In this document: positions 48,548 to 56,649 of the stretch, piece after piece
How positions within the stretch are numbered: position 1 is the first letter of the stretch
How the letters are laid out: every line of letters starts with the position of its first letter
Origin: Longitalea luteola
Lineage (GTDB): Bacteria; Bacteroidota; Bacteroidia; Chitinophagales; Chitinophagaceae
Direction: 5' to 3'
Assembly: GCF_017356035.1 (NCBI RefSeq)
Contig: NZ_JAFIQX010000002.1
Coordinates: 682,001 to 746,000 of the forward strand
DNA: 64,000 nt
Program-made: the position numbers and the translations under genes
The notes under the pieces: model-generated
What the model saw: only the letters and a program-made list of their open reading frames with translations
The model's database searches: none
Told to the model about the DNA's origin: nothing

Positions 48548-49066
48548 ATGAAAGATCAAAACTTCAACATCGCCGTTGCTCAAAGCAATATCGATTGGAC
48601 AGGCCGGAAAGTTACCGGCTCCCACTTTGGAACCATCGCCCTAAAAAAGGGTACACTTTCTGTGAAGGATGGTAAATTAGCCGCTGGACAATTCATAATT
48701 GACACTACTTCCATTAAAATTCTGGATGTAACGGATCCGGCTACCAATGCCCAGTTTGCCGGCCACCTGGCTTCAGACGACTTCTTTTCTATTGATCAGT
48801 ATCCCGAAGCCAGCTTCGAAATAACCACAGTGAACAATAACCGGGTTGAAGGTAACCTGACCATTAAGGGCATTACACATCCTATCGCTTTCGATGCGCG
48901 TGTGGAAATTAAAGGGGATACCTTGACCGCTTCGGGTAAAATAGTGATAGACCGTACCAAATACGGCATCAGATTCCGCTCCGGCAACTTCTTTAGCAAT
49001 CTGGGCGATACGCTCATTTACAATGATTTTGACCTGAAGGTAAACATCACTGCTATAGCTGCTTAA
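48548..49066 (+). CDS. YceI-family protein
   Basis: Lipocalin-like beta-barrel of 172 residues that binds a polyisoprenoid or other amphipathic molecule in known members. Family motifs: SNIDWTGRKVTGSHFGTI, ASDDFFSIDQYPEASFEI, GNLTIKGITHPIAFDA and RTKYGIRFRSGNFF. No signal peptide is present, unlike E. coli YceI, so it is probably cytoplasmic. Two Crp-type sites precede it, and it leads a run of small redox-related genes. Its true ligand here is unknown. Confidence 0.93.
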   Translation: MKDQNFNIAVAQSNIDWTGRKVTGSHFGTIALKKGTLSVKDGKLAAGQFIIDTTSIKILDVTDPATNAQFAGHLASDDFFSIDQYPEASFEITTVNNNRVEGNLTIKGITHPIAFDARVEIKGDTLTASGKIVIDRTKYGIRFRSGNFFSNLGDTLIYNDFDLKVNITAIAA

Positions 49067-49090
49067 TTTAGTTCATCTTAAAGACATTTT

Positions 49091-49309
49091 ATGCCATTCG
49101 TAAAAATTGAATTGACGCGTGAAGGCGTCACCCGTGAACAAAAACGACAGATCATTAAAGAGGTAACCGATGTGCTCACCAACGTACTGAACAAGGACCC
49201 ACATCTTACCCATATTTCAATAGAGGAAGTAGATACCGATAACTGGGGATACGCAGGGGAACAGGTGTCGGTATTACGTGAGCAAGGTATAACGGCAAAC
49301 AAAAAATAA
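49091..49309 (+). CDS. 4-oxalocrotonate tautomerase family enzyme
   Basis: A 72-residue small tautomerase. The catalytic Pro directly follows the initiator Met (MPFVKIELTREGVTREQK), and the family region HLTHISIEEVDTDNWGYAG is present. Such enzymes act as hexamers or dimers on keto-enol substrates. It lies 24 bases after the YceI gene and is likely co-transcribed. The substrate cannot be inferred. Confidence 0.9.
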   Translation: MPFVKIELTREGVTREQKRQIIKEVTDVLTNVLNKDPHLTHISIEEVDTDNWGYAGEQVSVLREQGITANKK

Positions 49310-49399
49310 CATAATGAAAAAGCAAACTATTATTATAATTAGAGCCCCTTCGTAAATCGGGCAAAAGAGGATTGGCGCCCGGTCATCATTTGAACCGGT

Positions 49400-49861
49400 A
49401 TGATAAATATGTTATTAATAGCTTTGTTGTCTTGCGCCCTGCAGGACAACAAAGCACAAAACGGAAACAATATGCAAACGCAGCAAATGCCACAGACTGA
49501 TTCAGCAGCCATCGCCTATGTGCTGAAAGAACATTACCTCAAAGGTATCTATGAAGGCGATTTGAATAAGTTACTCCAGGTATATCATTCAGGTACCTTG
49601 CTTTTTGGCGATGTGAAAGGGCGACCCTATGCGAAAACACTGGCCGTTTACCTGGACGGTGTTCAACACCGGCAAAGCCCCAGGGATTCCGGAAAGCCAT
49701 TCAACGGAGAGATCCTGAACATTAAAGTGGTGAATTCAATTGCCATGGCCGAGGTGGCCGTACAAATGTATGAGTTCAACTACCACGAGTTTTTATCTTT
49801 TCACAAGATCGATAGTAGATGGCTCATCGTAAATAAATTGATCAGCGACGTAAACAAATAA
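49400..49861 (+). CDS. Putative lumazine-binding / NTF2-like protein
   Basis: A 153-residue protein of the Lumazine_bd_2 (NTF2-like) type, with AIAYVLKEHYLKGIYEGDLNKLLQVYHSGTLLFGDVKG and a C-terminal segment FLSFHKIDSRWLIVNKLISD. The N-terminus (MINMLLIALLSCALQDNKAQ) has a lipoprotein-like LLSC; a later Met would give a cytoplasmic form. It stands between the tautomerase and nitronate monooxygenase genes. Function unknown; family members are small-molecule-binding or enzyme-like. Confidence 0.75.
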   Translation: MINMLLIALLSCALQDNKAQNGNNMQTQQMPQTDSAAIAYVLKEHYLKGIYEGDLNKLLQVYHSGTLLFGDVKGRPYAKTLAVYLDGVQHRQSPRDSGKPFNGEILNIKVVNSIAMAEVAVQMYEFNYHEFLSFHKIDSRWLIVNKLISDVNK

Positions 49862-49871
49862 ACCAAACACC

Positions 49872-50945
49872 ATGTGGTACAACACAAAAGCAACAGAACT
49901 GTTAGGCATTGAATATCCGATATTACAGGGCCCCTTTGGAGGTGGGCTTTCCTCGGTTGAATTGGTGGCCACGGTCTCGAATGCAGGTGGATTGGGCGGT
50001 TACGGTGCTTATACCCTAAGTGCACAGGAGATCTATGAGCTTAATAAACAAATTGCAGCGGCTACCAATAAGCCTTACAATCTAAACCTGTGGGTATCGG
50101 ATACAGATGCACCGGGTGGAACTGTAACCGATGAGCAGTATGCGCAGGTAAGCCGCATATTCAAACCTTATTTTGATGAGGCGGGTATTCCATTGCCTGA
50201 GAAGCCGCCGCCATTTGCGTCCCGCTTTCAAAACCAGTTGCAGGTTATACTGGATATACGCCCCAGGGTGTTCAGTTTTATGTTTGGTACGCTGCCATCG
50301 GATGTGCTGGAACAGTTCCGTAAGGTGGGTACCAAAACGATAGGTGCTGCAACTACCCTCGATGAAGCAATCGCCCTTGAGCAAACCGGTGTTGATATGA
50401 TCATAGCTTCCGGCTTTGAAGCTGGTGGCCACCGGCCATCATTTCTCACATCGGCAGAAACATCTACTACCGGAACTTTTGTGTTGGTGCAGTTGATAAA
50501 AGAGAAAGTAAAAACGCCCATCATTGCAGCAGGCGGTATTGCCAACGGCCGTGGTGTGGCAGCAGCATTAACGCTGGGCGCTGATGCCGCACAGATCGGA
50601 ACCGCTTTTCTCGCTACAGACGAATCAAACGCATTGCCCATACACCGGCAGATGCTGTTCTCTCCCGAAGCAAAATATACGACCCTGTCAAGAGCTTTTA
50701 CGGGCAGACTGGGCCGGGGTATTACCAGCAGAATTGCAAGAGAGTTGACTGGTAAAGAAAACCAGTTCTTACCATTCCCGTTACAAACTACATTCATGTC
50801 ATCATTGAGAATAGCAGCGCTCGAACAGCAGAAATGGGACATGGTGTTGTTCTGGGGCGGACAAATTGCGCCTGTATTGAAGCATAGAAAAGCCAAACAA
50901 TTGATGGAGTCATTGATTGAAGAGACAGGTACTTACTTTAGGTAA
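49872..50945 (+). CDS. Nitronate monooxygenase (2-nitropropane dioxygenase family)
   Basis: FMN-dependent TIM-barrel enzyme of 357 residues that oxidises nitronates such as propionate-3-nitronate. Signatures: IEYPILQGPFGGGLSS (FMN/phosphate entry), GFEAGGHRPSF with the conserved His, and IIAAGGIANGRGVAAALTLGADAAQIGTAFLATDES. It starts 10 bases after the preceding gene. It may protect against nitro-compound toxicity. The cluster may respond to the Crp-like regulator. Confidence 0.92.
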   Translation: MWYNTKATELLGIEYPILQGPFGGGLSSVELVATVSNAGGLGGYGAYTLSAQEIYELNKQIAAATNKPYNLNLWVSDTDAPGGTVTDEQYAQVSRIFKPYFDEAGIPLPEKPPPFASRFQNQLQVILDIRPRVFSFMFGTLPSDVLEQFRKVGTKTIGAATTLDEAIALEQTGVDMIIASGFEAGGHRPSFLTSAETSTTGTFVLVQLIKEKVKTPIIAAGGIANGRGVAAALTLGADAAQIGTAFLATDESNALPIHRQMLFSPEAKYTTLSRAFTGRLGRGITSRIARELTGKENQFLPFPLQTTFMSSLRIAALEQQKWDMVLFWGGQIAPVLKHRKAKQLMESLIEETGTYFR

Positions 50946-50970
50946 TTTTGAAACACATCATATATATAAG

Positions 50971-50998
50971 TTGGCCCACCCGACAGCCGGGGGGCCAA
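50971..50998 (+). terminator. Possible terminator after nitronate monooxygenase
   Basis: TTGGCCC pairs with GGGCCAA around a 14-base loop, 26 bases after the stop codon. There is no T-run, so termination efficiency is uncertain. Confidence 0.5.
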
Positions 50999-51157
50999 TT
51001 GCTCATGTGACTGAGCAGCCATGAAAATCGACAGTAAAGATATTCCTGTCTGCATGCCGCGCCAACATAAAACCGGCCGGTTAGGCAACACGATCGTTGG
51101 GTTGGACATTTCAACTGGTGAAATTTTTTCAGGGTGCAGAAAAAAGTTGAAAATATA

Positions 51158-51191
51158 TTTGACCCTTACCTTACGTCATACCCTACATTTG
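51158..51191 (+). promoter_or_regulatory. Promoter with overlong spacer before the MerR gene
   Basis: TTTG at 51158-51161 and TACATTTG at 51184-51191 match both Bacteroidota boxes, but the spacer is 22 bases instead of about 19. The spacer holds repeated CTTAC-type units that could be the regulator's own binding site. Transcription should start near 51198, about 14 bases before the GTG. Confidence 0.6.
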
Positions 51192-51211
51192 TTTTCAACA
51201 ATCAATAAGCA

Positions 51212-51973
51212 GTGGAACAGTACTCGGTTAAAAAGCTGGCAGCGCTGGCCGGGGTGAGTGTCCGGACACTTCACCTTTATGACCAGATCGGTTTGTTAAA
51301 GCCATCTGTGCGCACAGAAAAGAATTACCGGTTATACGGGCGGGCAGAATTATTGAGATTGCAGCAGATCCTTTTTTACAAGGAGCTGGATCTGCCGCTC
51401 AAGGAAATTGCTGATATTCTCGATGATCCCGAATTTGATCCGGTAAAAGCTTTGCAAAACCATAAAGCCGCTTTACAACAAAAGCAACAGCGCATAACCA
51501 CCTTATTGATTACGATCGACAAAACAATTGATCAACTAAAAAGCAATGTTATGCTACGACCCGAAGAACTATACGAAGGCCTTCCTCCTGAAACCGTTGA
51601 GAACTGGCGCCAGCTGGCAAAAGAACATTGGGGAGATGCGGTGGATCGCGCAAGAGATCATTTGCTGAAAAAGACCAAACAGGAATACAAAGCGCTTAAA
51701 CAGGCAGCAAGCCTCAATTGGCAGACGCTTTTATCACTTCGCCATGAAGATCCGACCAGTGAGCTGGTTCAAAAAGAAATAGCGGTGCATTACGAGCTGA
51801 TCCGGGAATTCTGGGGAACGGCCGGTATAACCGACAACCAGGCCGCCGCGTATGCAGGATTGGGTGACCTGTATGTAGCCGATGAAAGATATACGATGAT
51901 AGAGGGAAAACCCCAGCCAGAGTTTGCGCAATTTATGCAACAGGCGATGAAGTATTTCGCCGATAGATTGTAA
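51212..51973 (+). CDS. MerR-family regulator with TipAS-type ligand domain
   Basis: A 253-residue activator. The N-terminal MerR HTH (YSVKKLAALAGVSVRTLHLYDQIGLLKPSVRTEKNYRLYG) and coiled coil (about 75-115) are followed by a TipAS antibiotic-recognition-like domain (about 130-250: WGDAVDRARDHLLKKT, FWGTAGITDNQAAAYAGLGDLYVADERYTMI). TipAS domains bind thiopeptide or other drugs in known cases. GTG 51212 starts exactly at the domain. Regulated genes besides itself are unknown. Confidence 0.92.
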   Translation: MEQYSVKKLAALAGVSVRTLHLYDQIGLLKPSVRTEKNYRLYGRAELLRLQQILFYKELDLPLKEIADILDDPEFDPVKALQNHKAALQQKQQRITTLLITIDKTIDQLKSNVMLRPEELYEGLPPETVENWRQLAKEHWGDAVDRARDHLLKKTKQEYKALKQAASLNWQTLLSLRHEDPTSELVQKEIAVHYELIREFWGTAGITDNQAAAYAGLGDLYVADERYTMIEGKPQPEFAQFMQQAMKYFADRL

Positions 51974-52003
51974 GAAAACGCAGTTGATATTATGGGAGAT
52001 CAG

Positions 52004-52032
52004 GCCCCGCCATTGGCGGGGCTTTATTTTTT
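52004..52032 (+). terminator. Rho-independent terminator of the MerR gene
   Basis: GCCCCGCC pairs with GGCGGGGC around the loop ATT and is followed by a T-rich tract. It lies about 30 bases beyond the stop codon. Confidence 0.88.
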
Positions 52033-52292
52033 ATTGTGCTGTTTGATAACATCTGGAAGTCGTTTATTATAACATATTAATTTCCATTAATTTGAATTTG
52101 TGGTCAATTCAAAATGTGAATAAGAAACAAATGATCTCGATTTTTAAAAGGAATATGCTAAAAAAATTGGCAAAATAGTAGGGCTTTGGTGTATGACGAT
52201 ATCAAATTAGAATGTATTTTAGCGACCCGTTTCCAGAAATTTACAGGCAGGTAATTCAGAACGTCTTTTCAATAAAAAACAAAATCAATCTT

Positions 52293-52535
52293 ATGGCCAA
52301 AGAAACCATTGCAAAGGAAAATCCGGTTACAGATGCATTAAAAAAATTGAAAGAAGAGGAAGCGGAACTGATGGGTAAATTGAAACCTGTTCAGGAAGCT
52401 ATCAGTGCCCTGGAAAAGATCCTCGACAAATCGAGCAAGAAAGCTGCCAAGCCGGCGAAAGAATCAGCAGGTGAAAATTTGTTTGCTGAAGAAGGTGCCG
52501 CAGAAGCAGCCGAAACGCCGGAAGCACTTAATTAA
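52293..52535 (+). CDS. Small alanine/lysine/glutamate-rich helical protein
   Basis: Not a named family. From ATG 52293 the protein has 80 residues: a heptad-like helix (TDALKKLKEEEAELMGKLKPVQEAISALEKILDK) followed by an Ala-Lys-rich and then acidic tail. It probably forms a coiled coil, and could bind nucleic acid or a partner through its basic middle. Frame 52212 would add a poorly structured N-terminus and is rejected. A strong terminator follows. Confidence 0.65.
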   Translation: MAKETIAKENPVTDALKKLKEEEAELMGKLKPVQEAISALEKILDKSSKKAAKPAKESAGENLFAEEGAAEAAETPEALN

Positions 52536-52611
52536 GACATTAAAGCGGATTGTAGTTAACCTGTACTTGAAAGATATTATTTCAGCATAAAAGTTAACAT
52601 GGCGCTTTAAG

Positions 52612-52644
52612 ATTGCAGGGTATCTTACCCTGCAATTTTTTTTA
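52612..52644 (+). terminator. Strong rho-independent terminator
   Basis: An 11-base perfect stem (ATTGCAGGGTA with TACCCTGCAAT) closes on TCT and is followed by a run of T. It ends the transcript of the small helical protein. Confidence 0.9.
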
Positions 52645-52806
52645 ATTGAATATTCAGCTACTTCACCGTAATTAACACCTGTTACATATAATAAAGCGCC
52701 AACTTCATTCATAACCTGACCGTAGAACCAGCGGGTTAACCACCCGGTAGATTATTACTACTAATTATTTCCGTGCTCCTGACATAAGGCTGTCATAAGC
52801 CGATTT

Positions 52807-52814
52807 TAAATTTG
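52807..52814 (+). promoter_or_regulatory. Possible -7 element of the YdeI-like gene
   Basis: TAAATTTG is an exact TAnnTTTG match, 57 bases before the ATG. No TTG lies at standard distance upstream. Confidence 0.4.
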
Positions 52815-52870
52815 TAACCAGGACAGTTGGCTGTGCCGTTTATAAATTTTATGCATTAAATAAAAATGAG

Positions 52871-53443
52871 ATGCAAGAAGTAGAAGTATTCTATCCTAAA
52901 AGCGTTGCAGACTGGCGAAAATGGTTAGAGAAGAACCATCTTTCAAAACAATCTGTATGGCTTGTTTTTTATACCAAAAGCTCAAAAAGGAAATCAATCA
53001 CCTGGAGCGATGCAGTAGATGTTGCCCTTTGCTTCGGTTGGATAGACAGTAAGAAGATCAGGATAGATGAAGAAACATCACACCAGTTTTTCAGCAGGCG
53101 AAAAGCCAGAAGCACCTGGTCGAAGATCAATAAAGAAAAAGTTCAACGCCTGATTGATAACGGACTTATGACTGAAGCAGGGCTCCAAAGTATTGAAATG
53201 GCAAAGAAAAATGGTTCATGGACGATTTTAGACATCGTTGAAGAGCTGAAAATACCCAAAGATCTGGAGCAGGCGTTCAAAAAAAAGCAAGGTTCAAAAG
53301 ACTATTTTCAAAGTTTAAGCAAGTCTGCAAGAAAAGGGATGCTGCAATGGCTTGTGCTTGCGAAACGCCCCGAGACGCGGCAAAAGCGGATAGACGAAAT
53401 TGCAACACTGGCAAGCCAGAAAAAGAAGCCCAAACAATTCTGA
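52871..53443 (+). CDS. YdeI/OmpD-associated family protein
   Basis: A 190-residue cytoplasmic protein of the YdeI family: WRKWLEKNHLSKQSVWLVFYTKSSKRKSITWSDAVDVALCFGWIDSK, then QFFSRRKARSTWSKINKEKVQRLIDNGLMTEAG, are the typical motifs. The C-terminal region (SLSKSARKGMLQWLVLAKRPETRQKRIDEI) matches the OmpD-associated half. Reported roles include resistance to antimicrobial peptides, but the mechanism is unclear. It is probably a single-gene unit. Confidence 0.9.
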   Translation: MQEVEVFYPKSVADWRKWLEKNHLSKQSVWLVFYTKSSKRKSITWSDAVDVALCFGWIDSKKIRIDEETSHQFFSRRKARSTWSKINKEKVQRLIDNGLMTEAGLQSIEMAKKNGSWTILDIVEELKIPKDLEQAFKKKQGSKDYFQSLSKSARKGMLQWLVLAKRPETRQKRIDEIATLASQKKKPKQF

Positions 53444-53610
53444 TATTTTTCTGGTGGTGTTCCCCATTGCATGAACCATCTGGTCCTGTTAATTGAGCAT
53501 ACTACCAATTGCATGAACAATTCTTTTTTTTGAACCCGCAAAACTTGAAGTTGAACTAACTATTTATTATTGAAAAAGACTGGTGATTACAAGAGCTGTT
53601 CATCACACTC
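53444..53610. other. Short gene-free stretch before the tRNA terminator
   Basis: Contains two similar ATTGCATGAAC segments near 53467 and 53509 of unknown meaning. Nothing else was recognised. Confidence 0.3.
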
Positions 53611-53650
53611 AAAAAACAAAAACCCCGAATAAATCTCTTTACACGGGGCT
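53611..53650 (-). terminator. Terminator of the tRNA-Arg transcript
   Basis: On the minus strand CCCCG (from 53648) pairs with CGGGG (to 53623) and is followed by a T-run. It lies about 40 bases after the tRNA. Confidence 0.75.
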
Positions 53651-53687
53651 TCTAAACTTTCGTTACTTCAAAATGAACATGTGAGAG

Positions 53688-53759
53688 TGGTCTCGCCCAG
53701 AATCGAACTGGGATATCAAGTTCCGGAGACTTGCGTACTATCCATTGTACTACGAGACC
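53688..53759 (-). tRNA. tRNA-Arg (anticodon CCG)
   Basis: A complete cloverleaf read on the minus strand. The acceptor stem is GGTCTCG with CGAGACC and discriminator A. The anticodon arm CAAGT-CTCCGGA-ACTTG carries CCG, which reads the arginine codon CGG. The T arm is CCCAG-TTCGATT-CTGGG with a four-base variable loop. CCA is not encoded. No integrated element was detected beside it. Confidence 0.95.
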
Positions 53760-53919
53760 ATATTACTAAGAACTTACCAGGCCGGCTTCCGGCTTGGGGA
53801 AGCGGGCGGCAAATTTACATTAAAATTGCCAAATCTCCTCAGCCCTGATAATTAATGCGATATTAACGAAAAAATAAGCCCGAAAAGCGCTTTTTGCCCA
53901 AATCTGCCTACGAAATGAC

Positions 53920-54528
53920 CTACTTTTTGAAGTTACTCGGCTTATGCTGCTCCTTTTCGGTAGTCACCTGATGTAAGGTTTCAAATTTCAACCCGGTCGC
54001 CGTGGCCTCCAGCTGCATAACACAACCATAACTGATCTTAAAAACGCCAAAGGAATCTGCGAGCGGCGTTTGCGTAATATGCGCCAGAATACTCCTGATT
54101 ACGCCGCCATGCGTCACGATCGCCACCGGCTTGGGCCCTTCGATGATCCTGGAAAAACATTGCGTAACTCTGCTATGCATCTGTAAATAGCTTTCCCCGC
54201 CCGGGATACAAACATTTACAAAATCCTTCATCCACGGATCGATCACCTCGGCCGGAATGGCATCCCAATGTATCCCTTCCCATTCCCCACAAGCCAGCTC
54301 CATCAGGTCAGGTTCTAACTGAATCGTGCTGTTGGGAAATAAATAGCTGGCGAGCTTGTGGCAACGGATGAGCGGACTGCTATAAACCTGCTCGATCCCG
54401 GCCGGCAGCACCTGCTGTATCTGCTCAGCCTCCGTTTTAAAAGAAGCTGTTACGTCTATATCCAGTTGCCCATAACAAAGACCCCTTTCAATCAGTGGTG
54501 TGGTATGTCGTATAAGGTAAATTGACAT
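53920..54528 (-). CDS. cobC: Histidine phosphatase, alpha-ribazole phosphatase type (CobC-like)
   Basis: A 202-residue phosphoglycerate-mutase-fold phosphatase. The catalytic motif LIRHTTP (residues 5-11) holds the phosphorylated His, and the second His is in IVTHGGVIRSIL. CYGQLDIDVT and ELACGEWEGIHWD are the CobC-type versions of the family motifs. In cobamide assembly it removes the 5' phosphate from alpha-ribazole or the CobS product. It is the last gene of the B12 operon, which supports this choice among histidine phosphatases. Confidence 0.85.
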   Translation of the reverse strand: MSIYLIRHTTPLIERGLCYGQLDIDVTASFKTEAEQIQQVLPAGIEQVYSSPLIRCHKLASYLFPNSTIQLEPDLMELACGEWEGIHWDAIPAEVIDPWMKDFVNVCIPGGESYLQMHSRVTQCFSRIIEGPKPVAIVTHGGVIRSILAHITQTPLADSFGVFKISYGCVMQLEATATGLKFETLHQVTTEKEQHKPSNFKK

Positions 54529-54616
54529 GGCGGCAAGTTAATAGTTTAGAAGTTAACAGACCGAATGAGTACCGGGAATTTCCCTTTGCATATTCCTCGA
54601 ACCTGAAAAGTGAAAC

Positions 54617-55429
54617 CTATATAATATACCGCCAGATAATGATCATACCTAAGTAAAAACAAAGCTCACTCACCTGCTGGATCGCCCCGAGGCAATCGCC
54701 CGTATATCCACCGATCCATTTTTTAAAGTATTTGGCGAGACTGAACGTCGCATATACTACTGGTATAATCGCCAGCAAAAAATGCCAGCTCATAAAAACA
54801 AACGGTGCCAAAGCTGTAATAGCTGATACCGCCATCGCCGGCAAACCTGGTTTACGGGTGGCTATGGGCTTCGATTTACTGCCATCGGGATCAGTCACAT
54901 AATCATAAAAGCGCATAACCAGTACAGGCATGAACCGGCTTAAAGAATGGGCAGCGAGCAGCGTCAGTAAAAAATAACGGTAATTGTAAAATAGGTTCAG
55001 GGAGGGCGTCTGCAGATCAGGCGTGAATTTGGGCAGCTCTTTTAATAACAGGAATTTACAGAACAGGATAGCCATCATGCCAATGACACCATATGAACCA
55101 AGCCGGCTGTCTTTCATGATCAGCAGGATCTTTTCTTTTGTCCAGCCCCCGCCGAATGCGTCACATACATCTGCAAATCCATCTTCATGAAATGCACCGG
55201 TTGTCAAGATGCCGGCAATGATAGATGCTGCGATCGCAATGTCTTCCCCGATGTACTTATTGAACACCAGGAAAGTGATGCCACTGATGGCGGCGACGAT
55301 CCAGCCAACCAACGGAAAATACTTTACCGAACGTTCCAGGTAATCAGGGGAATGATCGGTAAACCGCGGTACAGGTAACCGCGTCAGGAACATCATGGCG
55401 GTAAAAAATATCCGTAGCTCTTTTTTCAT
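54617..55429 (-). CDS. cobS: Adenosylcobinamide-GDP ribazoletransferase
   Basis: Integral membrane cobalamin synthase of 270 residues that joins adenosylcobinamide-GDP with alpha-ribazole. The N-terminus FFTAMMFLTRLPVP and the acidic active-site region ITTGAFHEDGFADVCDAFGGGW (about residue 78-98), followed by KDSRLGSYGVIGM, are diagnostic. About six hydrophobic helices are visible. It lies about 90 bases from cobT across a repeat-rich gap and about 90 before cobC. Confidence 0.95.
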   Translation of the reverse strand: MKKELRIFFTAMMFLTRLPVPRFTDHSPDYLERSVKYFPLVGWIVAAISGITFLVFNKYIGEDIAIAASIIAGILTTGAFHEDGFADVCDAFGGGWTKEKILLIMKDSRLGSYGVIGMMAILFCKFLLLKELPKFTPDLQTPSLNLFYNYRYFLLTLLAAHSLSRFMPVLVMRFYDYVTDPDGSKSKPIATRKPGLPAMAVSAITALAPFVFMSWHFLLAIIPVVYATFSLAKYFKKWIGGYTGDCLGAIQQVSELCFYLGMIIIWRYII

Positions 55430-55483
55430 GGTTGCTGTTTAATGCCGAACACGGCGTTCAGCGCCTGCCTGCCTGCCGAAAGG

Positions 55484-55552
55484 TTATGCGTTCTGCATTT
55501 AGCTTTCTGCGTTCCGCGTTATGCGTTCTGTGTTTCGCGTTCTGCGTTACTT
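55484..55552. repeat. GCGTTCTGC-type short tandem-like repeat overlapping the end of cobT
   Basis: Seven to eight degenerate copies of a unit like TGCGTTC/CGCGTTM (for example GCGTTCTGC, GCGTTCCGC, GCGTTATGC, GCGTTCTGT, GCGTTCTGC) run through the cobT stop codon at 55519-55521. It resembles other short-unit intergenic repeats in this window but has a different unit. Confidence 0.7.
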
Positions 55553-56607
55553 ACTCCCGCACTCTCGAAGCTTGCCATTTCATTCAGGAAGTTGACCGCA
55601 GATTGTATCATCGGCATAGCCAATGCTGCGCCTGTTCCTTCGCCGAGCCGCATCGACAGGTTCAACAAGGGCACAACGCCCAGATGTCTTAAGATCTTTT
55701 CATGTCCTGCTTCGTGACTGGTATGGGCAAAAATACAATGATCCGTTAATGTAGTCCAACCGGGAACAGTAGTTTCTTGTTTTTCTGACAAAAAGATGGC
55801 ATTGGCAATCAGCAGCGCTGCCGTGGTGATAAAGCCATCCACTACTACGATCATCCGTTGTTGAACGGCTTCCAGGTAAGCGCCCGTCATCATGGCGATC
55901 TCAAATCCGCCTACCCGCGACAACAACTCCATGGGCTGTTCATTTAACGCATGTAATGCATGTTTTTCATATACCTGTTGCAAGGTGTCGATCTTATTTT
56001 GCAATTGCTCATTGTTCAATCCGGCGCCCCGGCCCGTGAATTCAACAACCGGTAATCCGGTAATGGCGCTCATGATCAGCGTGGCTGAAGAAGTATTGCC
56101 AATCCCCATCTCGCCGAAACCTATGCAATTACAACCAGCTGCCGCCACCTGCTGCACAATGGTTCTGCCTTTTTCAATCGCCTGCCTGGCTTCTGTCATT
56201 GTCATGGCTGCTTCTTCAAGGTAATTCTTTGTTCCATAGCCGATCTTGGCCTGAATAAGATCAACGGCCGTGAAATCAAAGTTTACGCCTGCATCCACTA
56301 CTTTCAACGTCAATTGGTGTTGGCGGCAGAATACGTTGATCGCTGCCCCACCATGCACAAAGTTCAACACCATCTGGGCAGTCACTTCCTGTGGATATGC
56401 GTTCACCAAACCGGTTTTCGCAATGCCATGATCACCCGCAAATACAACGATGTGCGGCTGTTGGATCACCGGTTTTGTTGTTCGCTGAATAAGACCCACC
56501 TGCAGGGCAATGTCTTCCAGCCGGCCCAACGCACCCAGCGGTTTGGTTTTATTGTCTATGGCATGTTGTATCTTTTGTCGTAAGGTTAATGTATTGGTCG
56601 CTGTCAT
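55519..56607 (-). CDS. cobT: Nicotinate-nucleotide--dimethylbenzimidazole phosphoribosyltransferase
   Basis: Activates the lower-ligand base by moving phosphoribosyl from nicotinate mononucleotide. The 362-residue protein has KTKPLGALGRLEDIALQVG near residue 19, VFAGDHGIAKTGLVNAYPQEVTAQM, FGEMGIGNTSSATLI, and the catalytic glutamate region LSMRLGEGTGAALA near 330-343. The normal fold ends soon after; the last residues (NAERETQNA) come from a short repeat at the gene end and are probably unimportant. Confidence 0.96.
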   Translation of the reverse strand: MTATNTLTLRQKIQHAIDNKTKPLGALGRLEDIALQVGLIQRTTKPVIQQPHIVVFAGDHGIAKTGLVNAYPQEVTAQMVLNFVHGGAAINVFCRQHQLTLKVVDAGVNFDFTAVDLIQAKIGYGTKNYLEEAAMTMTEARQAIEKGRTIVQQVAAAGCNCIGFGEMGIGNTSSATLIMSAITGLPVVEFTGRGAGLNNEQLQNKIDTLQQVYEKHALHALNEQPMELLSRVGGFEIAMMTGAYLEAVQQRMIVVVDGFITTAALLIANAIFLSEKQETTVPGWTTLTDHCIFAHTSHEAGHEKILRHLGVVPLLNLSMRLGEGTGAALAMPMIQSAVNFLNEMASFESAGVSNAERETQNA

Positions 56608-56649
56608 ATTAAATGTGATGTAAATGAAAGTAGGTAAAATTGGCGTTAA

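Larger units (their letters stand above)
52536..52870. other. Intergenic stretch with terminator and promoter
   Basis: It contains the terminator at 52612 and a -7-like TAAATTTG at 52807, both listed separately. No additional gene is supported. Confidence 0.5.

Noticed and set aside
51021-51257. Open frame of 78 codons before the MerR gene
   Set aside because: It covers the MerR promoter and overlaps the real gene start in another frame.
53688-53759. tRNA as an attachment site for an integrated element
   Set aside because: No integrase and no duplicated tRNA end nearby; flanking genes are ordinary chromosomal genes.
55432-55717. Two overlapping small plus-strand frames near cobT
   Set aside because: Produced by the short GCGTTCTGC repeat and cobT antisense.
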